From Novosphingobium jiangmenense (GTDB taxonomy: Bacteria > Pseudomonadota > Alphaproteobacteria > Sphingomonadales > Sphingomonadaceae): a stretch of DNA of 64,000 nucleotides. A program made the translations under genes and the position numbers. The notes under the pieces were generated by a model. The model saw only the letters and a list, made by a program, of their open reading frames with translations, ran no database searches and had not been told where the DNA came from. The stretch covers positions 1 through 64,000 of the forward strand of contig NZ_JADQDC010000006.1 of NCBI RefSeq assembly GCF_015694345.1, in the 5' to 3' direction. Below are positions 55,245 to 62,912 of the stretch, one piece after another (position 1 is the first letter of the stretch; each line of letters opens with the position of its first letter).

Positions 55245-56444
55245 TCAGGAAAGCCGGTCGCGGAAGTCCTCGTAAGTGAAACCCTTCACCTTCTCGAGGG
55301 CATCGCTCTCGCTGTCCCACAGCCAGATCGAGGGCAGCGGCACGCCGTTGAAAGTCGTGGTCTTGACCATCGAATAGTGCGCCTGATCAAGGAACGCGAA
55401 GCGCGTCCCCGGCTCGGCCAGTCCCGGCATGCGATAATCGCCGATCACGTCGCCAGCGAGGCACGAAGGCCCGCCCAGCCGCACCGGAGCGCCACCCTCG
55501 CCGCCGTCCTCATACTCGTCAATCGGCAACTCGCCCAGCATCGCGGGGCGATAGGGCGCCTCGATCACGTCGGGCATGTGGCAGGTCGCCGAAATGTCGG
55601 TGATGCCAAGCTGCATCCCGTTCCAGTGCGTATCGAGCACCGTGCCGACCAGAATGCCCGCATCGAGCGCCACCGCCTCGCCCGGCTCGAGATATATCTC
55701 GCAACCGCTCCGCGCCTTCACCTCGCGCAGGAACGCGATCAGGTCCTCGCGCTGGTAGTCGGCGCGGGTGATGTGATGGCCACCGCCGAAGTTCAGCCAC
55801 TTGAGCTGTCCAAAGTACGGCGCGATCCGCGCCTCCAGCGCCTGCCACGTGCGCTTGAGCGGTACGAAATCCTGTTCGCACAGCGTGTGGAAATGCAGGC
55901 CCGAAACCCCTTCCAGATGCTCGGGCAGCAACTGGTCCACCGGAAAGCCCAGACGCGAATGCGGCGCGCAAGGGTCATAGCGCGGCACCTCGCCCTCGGC
56001 ATGAAGGGGATTGATCCGCAGGCCGATGTCGAACGCCTCACCCGCAGCCTTGGCCGCTGCAATCTCCCCGCCAAAGCGCGCATGCTGGCCCGGCGAGTTG
56101 AAGATCACATGGTCCGAAAGCCGCAGGATCTCGCCCATGTCCTCGGCCTTGTAGGCCGCACAATACGTCGCGATTTCGCCCGAGTAATGCTCCGCCGCCA
56201 GCTGCGCTTCCCACAGGCCGGACGTGCACACCCCGTCGAGATACTCCCCGACAATCGGCGCCACCTTCCACATCGAGAACGCCTTGAGCGCCGCCAGCAC
56301 CTTGATCCCGGCCCGGTCGCGCACATCGGCCAGCACCGCCAGATTGGCCCGCAACTTCGCCGCATCGACCACGAACGCCGGACTATCCACCCGGCCCAAG
56401 TCAAACTGCGCAAACGCCCCCGGATCGCCGGCTCTGGTTTCCAT
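55245..56444 (-). CDS. nspC: Carboxynorspermidine (carboxyspermidine) decarboxylase
   Basis: NspC removes the carboxyl group from carboxy(nor)spermidine in the alternative polyamine pathway. The 399-residue PLP enzyme of the alanine racemase fold has the PLP lysine in LAALKAFSMWKV, then CTSGLWEAQLAAEHY, FNSPGQHARFG, LHFHTLCEQDF, NFGGGHHITRADYQ and LEPGEAVALDAG. The ATG at 56444 has GAGGT at good spacing, although an ATG at 56450 lies two codons earlier. Its partner dehydrogenase gene lies upstream, across a repeat-rich gap. Confidence 0.9.
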   Translation of the reverse strand: METRAGDPGAFAQFDLGRVDSPAFVVDAAKLRANLAVLADVRDRAGIKVLAALKAFSMWKVAPIVGEYLDGVCTSGLWEAQLAAEHYSGEIATYCAAYKAEDMGEILRLSDHVIFNSPGQHARFGGEIAAAKAAGEAFDIGLRINPLHAEGEVPRYDPCAPHSRLGFPVDQLLPEHLEGVSGLHFHTLCEQDFVPLKRTWQALEARIAPYFGQLKWLNFGGGHHITRADYQREDLIAFLREVKARSGCEIYLEPGEAVALDAGILVGTVLDTHWNGMQLGITDISATCHMPDVIEAPYRPAMLGELPIDEYEDGGEGGAPVRLGGPSCLAGDVIGDYRMPGLAEPGTRFAFLDQAHYSMVKTTTFNGVPLPSIWLWDSESDALEKVKGFTYEDFRDRLS

Positions 56445-56462
56445 TTTCATACCTCGGATTGG

Positions 56463-56671
56463 TTCACGCAGAGACGCGGAGCTAAATGTGATTTTCACGC
56501 AAAGACGCAAAGACGCAAAGACGCCAAGATGTCGCGAGCGCCGCCGGTTTCTGCTTTCGCATGGCACCGAGGATCGCTGAGGAGCGCCCCTTCGCCAAAA
56601 GCACAACCTCTTCGCGCCTTTGCGTCTTCGCGTGAGACAATTTTCTACTTCTCACTGCGTCTCTGCGTGAA
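56463..56671. repeat. Mosaic inverted repeat between nspC and the dehydrogenase gene
   Basis: TTCACGCAGAGACGC (56463-56477) has its exact reverse complement at 56657-56671. Inside lies a second set: direct ACGCAAAG units near 56497-56520 and the inverse TTTGCGTCTTCGCGTG near 56619-56634. The roughly 210-bp block is a nested palindrome made of two CACGC-type families, consistent with a repeat element or MITE-like remnant. Confidence 0.6.
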
Positions 56672-56680
56672 ACACAAAAA

Positions 56681-57886
56681 TCAGAACGCCAGCGGACCCG
56701 CCAGTTCCTTCACCTGCCAGGGCAGACCGTGCTTGTTGAGCATGTCCATGTAGGGATCGGGATCGAACTGTTCCATGTTGAACACGCCCGCGCCGCTCCA
56801 CACGCCCTGCACCATCATCGCCGCGCCGATCATGGCCGGAACGCCGGTGGTGTAGCTGACGGCCTGGTTGCCGGTCTCGCGATAGGCGTCCTCGTGGTCG
56901 CAGATATTGTAGATGTAGAAGGTCTTTTCCTCACCGTCCTTCAGACCGGTGGCGATGTCGCCGATGTTGGTCTTGCCCTTGGTCGTCGGGCCGAGGCTGG
57001 CAGGCTCGGGCAGCACGGCTTTCAGGAACTGAAGCGGGATGATTTCCTTGCCCTCGTAGATCACCGGATCGATCCGGGTCATGCCCACGTTCTGCAGCAC
57101 GGTGAGGTGCGTGATATAGGCATCGCCGAAGGTCATCCAGAAGCGGATGCGCTCGATCTCGGGCAGGTGATGCGCGAGGCTTTCGAGTTCCTCATGGTAC
57201 ATCAGGTACATGTTCTTGGGGCCGACTTCCTCGAAGTCGAACTGCTGGCGGATGGTCAGCGCCGGGGTCTCGACCCACTCACCGTTGAGGTAGTGACGCG
57301 CAGGCGCGGTGACTTCGCGGATATTGATTTCCGGATTGAAGTTGGTGGCAAAGTGCTGCCCATGATCGCCGCCGTTGCAGTCCAGAATGTCGAGCGTGCG
57401 GATCGTGTCGAGCTTGTGCTTCTTGAGCCAGGTGGCGAAAACGCTGGTCACGCCCGGATCGAAGCCCGAACCCAGCAGCGCCATCAGGCCTGCCTGCTTG
57501 AACTTGTCCTGATAGGCCCACTGCCACGAATACTCGAACTTGGCCTCGTCGATCGGCTCGTAGTTCGCGGTGTCCATGTAGTTGACGCCCGCTGCAAGGC
57601 AGGCATCCATGATGTTGAGGTCCTGGTACGGCAGCGCCAGGTTCACCACCAGCACCGGCTTGACCTCGTTGATCAGCGCGGTCGTCGCGGCAACGTCATC
57701 GGCGTCGATCTGGTAGGTGTCGATGGTAACGCCGGTGCGCTCCTTCACGGATGCAGCGATAGCGTCACACTTGCTCTTGGTGCGGCTGGCCAGCGCGATG
57801 CCGGGGAAGATGTCCGAATTCATCGCCATCTTGTGGACCGCGACCGAGCCGACGCCGCCTGCGCCGATGACGAGAACTTTTGCCAT
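56681..57886 (-). CDS. Carboxynorspermidine dehydrogenase (saccharopine dehydrogenase-like)
   Basis: The enzyme condenses a diamine with aspartate semialdehyde and reduces the imine to carboxy(nor)spermidine. The 401-residue protein has the NAD(P) motif VLVIGAGGVGSVAVHK, LALPYQDLNIMDACLAAGVNYMDTANYEP and GLMALLGSGFDPGVTSVFA, typical of the LYS1-like carboxynorspermidine synthase group. The ATG at 57886 has GGAG six bases upstream. It pairs with nspC and the decarboxylase in this cluster. Confidence 0.9.
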   Translation of the reverse strand: MAKVLVIGAGGVGSVAVHKMAMNSDIFPGIALASRTKSKCDAIAASVKERTGVTIDTYQIDADDVAATTALINEVKPVLVVNLALPYQDLNIMDACLAAGVNYMDTANYEPIDEAKFEYSWQWAYQDKFKQAGLMALLGSGFDPGVTSVFATWLKKHKLDTIRTLDILDCNGGDHGQHFATNFNPEINIREVTAPARHYLNGEWVETPALTIRQQFDFEEVGPKNMYLMYHEELESLAHHLPEIERIRFWMTFGDAYITHLTVLQNVGMTRIDPVIYEGKEIIPLQFLKAVLPEPASLGPTTKGKTNIGDIATGLKDGEEKTFYIYNICDHEDAYRETGNQAVSYTTGVPAMIGAAMMVQGVWSGAGVFNMEQFDPDPYMDMLNKHGLPWQVKELAGPLAF

Positions 57887-57977
57887 GGTAACTCCAAATG
57901 CCATTTGTCCCGCCGCGTTCCAGACCCTTGGGCCGAACGCGCAGGACATTCATGGGAAGGCCCTTTAGAGTAGTGCC

Positions 57978-58988
57978 ATGACAAACCCAAGTCCCGATAT
58001 TGGCCCAAGTCCTTCTGTCGAAGCCCGCCAACCAACCCGTGAGGGCGTCCTCCGCGCGGCCGATAAGATTGCGCAACTCCTGCCGCAAACGCCGCTATTG
58101 CCGCTGGAACTGCCGAATGGCGGCACCGTCTGGTGCAAGGTCGAAAGCCTCCAGCCAGTTGGCGCGTTCAAAATCCGCGGCGCGTGGCACCGCCTGACCG
58201 ACCTGACCGATGAAGAGCGCGCCAGCGGCGTCGTCGCCGTCTCAAGCGGCAATCACGCGCAAGGCGTGGCGTGGGCCGCTCGCAAGCTCGGCATCGCCGC
58301 CACCATTGTCATGCCCAACGACGCCCCGCAGGTGAAGCTCGCCGCAACCCGCGAACATGGGGCACAAGTCGTGCTCTACGACCGTCCCGGCGGCGAAGAC
58401 CGCGATACCGTTGCCGCCAATCTCGTTGCGCAAACCGGCGCAACGCTGGTCCACGCCTATGGCGATCCGTGGGTGATCGAAGGCCAGGGCAGCGCCGGGA
58501 TCGAACTTGCCGCGCAGCTGGAGTGCTTTGCTGACGGCGGGCCGACCCGTGTCGTCACACCTTGCGGCGGCGGCGGTCTCGCCTCCGGCCTCGCGCTCGC
58601 CCTGCCCGATGCCGAGATTGTCCCGGTAGAGCCCGAGGGCTGGGACGATGTCGCCCGTAGCCTTGCGACCGGCGTGATCCAGCGCGTCCCCCGCGATGCC
58701 CCCAAAACCGCCTGCGATGCCCTGCAGACGCCCGCAACGTTCCCGATCAACTTCGCCGTCATGTCCGCGCGCGGGCTGAAGGGACTTGGCGTCTCGGAGG
58801 AAGAGGTCCGTGCCGCGCAGCGCTACGCCTTCAGCAAACTCCGCCTGGTCATCGAACCCGGTGGCGCAGCAGGCCTTGCTGCGCTTCTCGCCGGAAAGGT
58901 CCCCGCCGACGGCCGCACCGCCGTGATCCTCTCAGGTGGCAACGTCGATCCCGCCGCCTTCGCCCATGTGATTGCGCAGCCGCTATAA
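57978..58988 (+). CDS. Threonine/serine dehydratase-type PLP enzyme
   Basis: The 336-residue fold-type II PLP protein has the PLP lysine in VGAFKIRGAW, the Asn-containing loop SSGNHAQGVAWAARKLG and the phosphate-binding Gly run CGGGGLASGLALALP. It lacks the C-terminal ACT regulatory domain, so it resembles catabolic threonine/serine dehydratases or serine racemase. It may deaminate threonine or serine. No cofactor or pathway partner is adjacent. It is divergent from the carboxynorspermidine dehydrogenase gene. Confidence 0.87.
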   Translation: MTNPSPDIGPSPSVEARQPTREGVLRAADKIAQLLPQTPLLPLELPNGGTVWCKVESLQPVGAFKIRGAWHRLTDLTDEERASGVVAVSSGNHAQGVAWAARKLGIAATIVMPNDAPQVKLAATREHGAQVVLYDRPGGEDRDTVAANLVAQTGATLVHAYGDPWVIEGQGSAGIELAAQLECFADGGPTRVVTPCGGGGLASGLALALPDAEIVPVEPEGWDDVARSLATGVIQRVPRDAPKTACDALQTPATFPINFAVMSARGLKGLGVSEEEVRAAQRYAFSKLRLVIEPGGAAGLAALLAGKVPADGRTAVILSGGNVDPAAFAHVIAQPL

Positions 58989-59051
58989 GTTGCATTTGAC
59001 AATCTAACCTCCAGCCAGCACTCTCCCGGCAAATCTCGGGGGAGATCTGAA

Positions 59052-59498
59052 ATGCAGGCGCAAATCCTCACGCCAGCGGCCGTGCTCGTGCTGTGGTCGA
59101 TCGTCATGCTGTTCTGGATGGCCGGAACGCGGCTGCCGGCGCTCAAGCAGAAGGGCGGCCTCGGCAAGGCAAAGCCCGGCGGGCGCGGACAGGACCTCGA
59201 AGGCGTACTGCCTGACGAGATCAACTGGAAAGCGCACAACTACAGCCATCTGATGGAACAGCCGACGCTGTTCTACGCAACGGTGATGATCCTCGCGATC
59301 ATGGGCGCGGCCTCGCTCGATGTGGCGCTGGCCTGGGCCTATGTCGTCTTACGCATCGTCCACTCGATCTGGCAGGCCACGGTCAACCGCGTTCCGGTGC
59401 GCTTCACGCTGTTCCTGCTGTCCACGCTGTGCCTGATCGGCCTCGCCCTTCGCGCCCTGGGAGCAACGCTGGGGGGAGCGACGATGGGCCACGGATAA
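59052..59498 (+). CDS. MAPEG-family membrane protein, copy 1
   Basis: The 148-residue protein has four hydrophobic helices and the MAPEG pattern (WSIVMLFWMAGTRLPAL at the N-terminus, NWKAHNYSHLMEQPTLFYA in the middle). Eukaryotic MAPEG proteins use glutathione; bacterial members have unknown substrates. GGGGGAG lies about seven bases upstream of the start. It is followed after 27 bases by a related gene, a likely tandem duplicate. Confidence 0.83.
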   Translation: MQAQILTPAAVLVLWSIVMLFWMAGTRLPALKQKGGLGKAKPGGRGQDLEGVLPDEINWKAHNYSHLMEQPTLFYATVMILAIMGAASLDVALAWAYVVLRIVHSIWQATVNRVPVRFTLFLLSTLCLIGLALRALGATLGGATMGHG

Positions 59499-59525
59499 TA
59501 ACTTCAAAAGAGGGGGAGAATGCCA

Positions 59526-59960
59526 ATGATGATTGCCAAGATCCTGCAACCCGCCGTCGCGCTGATGGCCTGGACCATGGTCATGTGGCTGTGGATGTAC
59601 GTCACGCGCATCCCGGCAATGAACGCCGCCAAGCTCGATCCCGACAACCTCGCCAAGGACCCCACCAAGACGCTCGACGATCTGCTGCCCGCCAGCGTCC
59701 AGTGGAAGGCCCACAACTACAACCACCTGCACGAAGCGCCGACGCTGTTCTACGCCGTCTGCCTGGTCATTGCCGTGGCGGGCGCAGGCAATGGCACCAG
59801 CGCAACCGTCGCATGGGCCTATGTGGCCTTGCGCGTCATCCACTCACTGGTGCAGGCAACCGTGAACAAGGTCATGGTCCGCTTCATCCTGTTCTCGCTG
59901 TCGAGCATTGCGCTGATGGCGCTGATCTACCACGCCGCGAAGATCGTCTTCGCCGCCTGA
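59526..59960 (+). CDS. MAPEG-family membrane protein, copy 2
   Basis: This 144-residue protein resembles copy 1: WTMVMWLWMYVTRIPAM at the N-terminus, then QWKAHNYNHLHEAPTLFYAVCLVIA in the middle. The shared KAHNY and PTLFYA pattern shows the two arose by duplication. The GGGGGAG at about 59512-59518 suits an ATG at 59526; an ATG at 59520 is too close to it. It converges on the rRNA methyltransferase gene with no gap at the stops. Confidence 0.83.
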   Translation: MMIAKILQPAVALMAWTMVMWLWMYVTRIPAMNAAKLDPDNLAKDPTKTLDDLLPASVQWKAHNYNHLHEAPTLFYAVCLVIAVAGAGNGTSATVAWAYVALRVIHSLVQATVNKVMVRFILFSLSSIALMALIYHAAKIVFAA

Positions 59961-61166
59961 TCAGTCGCGGACAAACAGGCTGGCGAGTTCGACGTGGGTC
60001 GACCAGCGGAACTGGCCGACCGGCCGCAGCTCCGCCAGCCTGTAACCGCCCGCGATCAGCTTCACCGCATCGCGCGCCCAGCTGGCCGGGTTGCAGCTGA
60101 TATAGACCACCCGCGCCACCTTGCTCAGCGCGATCTGCTCCACCTGCTCCTGCGCGCCCGCGCGGGGCGGGTCGAGCACCACGGCACCAAAACGATCCAG
60201 CTCTTCAACCCGCAGGGGATTGCGGAACAGGTCGCGATGAAGCGGATGCACCGGACATCCATTCATTCGCGCCGAAGCCTGACAGGCAAGATGCGCATCA
60301 CGCGCCGCCTCAACCGCGAGAACCTTGGTCTTCGGACCTGCCAGCGCGAATGCGAACGTGCCCAGCCCCGAGAACAGATCGGCCACCGTCGCCGCCCCGG
60401 CCAGCCACTCGCGCGCCGCGCCGACAAGCGCCGCCTCGCCATCGCCCGTTGCCTGCAGGAACGCTCCCGGCGGCAGCGCAACCGGCGTGCCACCGAGCGT
60501 GACGGTCACCGGCTCGGGCTCCCACACACCCTCAGGCCCATAGCCTGAATCCATCGTCAGCCGGGCAAGGCCATTGTCGCGCGCAAAGTCGAGCAGCGCC
60601 TCCGTCTTCGCCAGCCCCTCGGCGGTCAGGCCCTTCAGGCCTACCGACACGCCTTGGTCCGCCAGCGCCAGCTCCACGTCCACCGCCAGCTTGCGCTCGC
60701 CCCATTGCTCCAGCAGTGCGCGCAAGGGCGCAACCAGTGCGAACAGTTCCGGCGCCAGCACATGGCACTCGCGCATGTCGACAATCTTGTGCGAACCCTG
60801 CTCACGGAAGCCGATGACCACGCGCTTGCCGATCGCCTGCGCGTGCAGCGTTGCGCGGCGGCGTGACCGAGCTGGTGAGAGATGCGCCGCAGTGGCCACC
60901 GCGTCCTCGATCCCCTGCCCCTTGGCCGCGCCGACCACACGGTCATGCACATATTCCGCCAGCGCGCTCTCGGACAGGTGCTGCAACTGGCAACCACCGC
61001 ACGCGGGAAAGTGCCGACACGGCGGATCAACGTGGTTCGGGCCATGAAGCAGCGAACCATCGGCCTGCAGCACATCCCCCGGAGCCGCCAGCGCCGCATA
61101 TCTGCCGTCTGCCGTCGCGCCTTCCCCCTTCGCGGCAACACGCACGATCAGACCGGACTCACTCAT
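59961..61166 (-). CDS. RNA m5U methyltransferase (RlmD/RumA family)
   Basis: The 401-residue enzyme methylates a uridine at C5, most likely in 23S rRNA. It has the [4Fe-4S]-type cysteine cluster in CRHFPACGGCQLQH, the AdoMet site DLFSGLGTFAFALA, DPPRAGAQEQVEQIA and the catalytic Cys motif YISCNPASW. Whether it targets U747 or U1939 cannot be told from sequence. Its ATG overlaps the nnr stop by four bases. It is the last gene of the ilvD-lipoprotein-nnr run. Confidence 0.88.
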   Translation of the reverse strand: MSESGLIVRVAAKGEGATADGRYAALAAPGDVLQADGSLLHGPNHVDPPCRHFPACGGCQLQHLSESALAEYVHDRVVGAAKGQGIEDAVATAAHLSPARSRRRATLHAQAIGKRVVIGFREQGSHKIVDMRECHVLAPELFALVAPLRALLEQWGERKLAVDVELALADQGVSVGLKGLTAEGLAKTEALLDFARDNGLARLTMDSGYGPEGVWEPEPVTVTLGGTPVALPPGAFLQATGDGEAALVGAAREWLAGAATVADLFSGLGTFAFALAGPKTKVLAVEAARDAHLACQASARMNGCPVHPLHRDLFRNPLRVEELDRFGAVVLDPPRAGAQEQVEQIALSKVARVVYISCNPASWARDAVKLIAGGYRLAELRPVGQFRWSTHVELASLFVRD

Positions 61167-62572
61167 TCAAGACATTCCTTAAGTGCCGCCTGCACGGCAT
61201 GGGCGAGTTCGCCCGCCGTGAACGCTGGCCCACACAGCCGCGCCGCTTCGCCGTGGAGCCATAGGCCTTCCTCCGCCGCGCGCAAGGCTTGGCCATTCGT
61301 CGCAAGACGGCTGGCGATGGTCCCGGCAAGTACGTCGCCCGTCCCCGCGACTGACAGCCACGACGACGCGCGCGGGGATACGACCATCTCGCCCCCCGGC
61401 CCGGCAATCACCGTATCCGGCCCCTTCAGCACCACGACGGCGCGCGTTGCCTCGGCCAAAGCTCCAGCCCGCTCACGGCGCAGCCCCTGACCCGAAAGCC
61501 CGAAAGCCCGCTCCAACGCCGCTGTCTCGCCCTCATGCGGCGTCAGCACGCAGGGCGCTCCTGTCAACATTGCCGGACGCAGTAACACCAGCGCATCGGC
61601 ATCAATCACCGTCGGCCTGCCCGCGTGCAAGGTTCTCGCCAGCAGCCGCGCTGCCTCGTCCGACCGCCCGAGCCCCGGCCCCACCAGCAGCGCAGAAACC
61701 CGCGCATCAGCCAGCATCGCATCAACGTCCGTCGTCACGACCAGCTCGGGCGGAACACCGGCTGGAGCTAACTTCGCCGCCATCTTCAAGTAACCGGCAC
61801 CAGCCCGCAGCGCCGCCGTGGCGGAAAGCAGCCCCGCCCCCGGCATCTCTCCCGCGACAAGCCCGAGCATCCCCCGCCGATACTTGTGCGCATCCGCAGC
61901 AGGCGCCGGAATGCGAGGCCGATGCAGCACCCGCGCCGCTCCCGGCACCGCCGTTACACCGATATCGACAAGCCTCGTCGCCCCCATGGCGGCACACGCG
62001 GGCATGGCAAAGTGCGCATGCTTCCAGGCCCCAAGCGCCACCGTCAGTGTCCAGTGCGGCAGGTCGGCATTGAGCGCCACCCCGCTGTCGCTATCGATCC
62101 CGCTGGGAACATCGATGGCAATGCGATGCCGGTGCCGGCCCGCCAGCCCGCAGAGCATGTCGTACAAGTCATCCGGCAAGGCCCGCGTCAGCCCGCTGCC
62201 GAACAGGCAGTCGACGAACACATCACGTGTCGTCACGCTATCAGCCGAAACAACCGCGCCGCCATACAAGGCCTTGGCATTGCGCGCCGCCTCCGTCGCT
62301 GGCTCGCGCGCCTGCACGACCTGCACGGAATTGCCATGTTCGCGAAGATATTCGGCGATCACCCAGCCATCGCCGCCGTTGTTGCCGGGTCCGCACAGCA
62401 CGGTGACAGAACCGCCACCTGCGATCCGCCGCACCCATTCGCCCGCGCCGCGCCCCGCCGCCTGCATCAGAGCATCGACGCTCGTGCCCGCCGCGATCAG
62501 GTCCTCCTCGGCGGCGCGCATCTGCGCCACGGTCAGGACCTGCGAAAGCACGGCATCACTGCTGCGGGGCAT
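61163..62572 (-). CDS. nnr: Bifunctional NAD(P)HX epimerase/dehydratase
   Basis: Nnr repairs hydrated NAD(P)H. The 469-residue protein joins an N-terminal YjeF epimerase domain (GPGNNGGDGWVIAEYLR, AIDVPSGIDSDSG) to a C-terminal ADP-dependent dehydratase domain with LVGPGLGRSDEA, CVLTPHEGETAALE and GTGDVLAGTIASRL. Both halves have the usual nucleotide motifs. AAGGA precedes the ATG. It overlaps the lipoprotein gene by 17 bases and the methyltransferase gene by four. Confidence 0.95.
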   Translation of the reverse strand: MPRSSDAVLSQVLTVAQMRAAEEDLIAAGTSVDALMQAAGRGAGEWVRRIAGGGSVTVLCGPGNNGGDGWVIAEYLREHGNSVQVVQAREPATEAARNAKALYGGAVVSADSVTTRDVFVDCLFGSGLTRALPDDLYDMLCGLAGRHRHRIAIDVPSGIDSDSGVALNADLPHWTLTVALGAWKHAHFAMPACAAMGATRLVDIGVTAVPGAARVLHRPRIPAPAADAHKYRRGMLGLVAGEMPGAGLLSATAALRAGAGYLKMAAKLAPAGVPPELVVTTDVDAMLADARVSALLVGPGLGRSDEAARLLARTLHAGRPTVIDADALVLLRPAMLTGAPCVLTPHEGETAALERAFGLSGQGLRRERAGALAEATRAVVVLKGPDTVIAGPGGEMVVSPRASSWLSVAGTGDVLAGTIASRLATNGQALRAAEEGLWLHGEAARLCGPAFTAGELAHAVQAALKECLE

Positions 62573-62912
62573 CGTCCTTCATCCTTGCCGGAAAGCGATA
62601 GCGGTCCCCCGCCACCGAAACTTCGAGCACGCCTTCGGATGACCACTGGGCGGTCGCCTCGTCGGCACCATCAGCCGATACCACGCCGCGGCCATCGTCC
62701 ACCATCTCGAACCGGCGGAAGCCACCGGCCTTGTGCCGCACCGTCAGGAACCGCTTCCCGCCAGCGCGCGAATCCTCGACGAAGCATTCCGGCAGGAACT
62801 TCGCCGCCCCGCCCACCGCGCAATCGATCACGCGGCCCCTGGGCGTCTCCTCGGCCTTGGAACAGGCAGCCAGCGCCGCGCAGATCAGCAGCGCTGGCAA
62901 ACCTGCACGCAT
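62556..62912 (-). CDS. Small lipoprotein of unknown function
   Basis: The 118-residue product starts [21 protein letters not shown], a lipoprotein signal with the lipidated Cys at 17. The mature part contains an internal Cys pair (DCAVG, ECFVED) that may form a disulfide and ends with basic residues. No domain was recognised. The ATG lies in the ilvD stop (TGATG) and the 3' end overlaps nnr by 17 bases, so it is embedded in the operon. Confidence 0.7.
   Translation of the reverse strand: MRAGLPALLICAALAACSKAEETPRGRVIDCAVGGAAKFLPECFVEDSRAGGKRFLTVRHKAGGFRRFEMVDDGRGVVSADGADEATAQWSSEGVLEVSVAGDRYRFPARMKDDAPQQ

Noticed and set aside
56497..56520. Tandem ACGCAAAG units as a CRISPR-like array
   Set aside because: The units are 8 bases with no spacers and no cas gene. 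They belong to the mosaic repeat.
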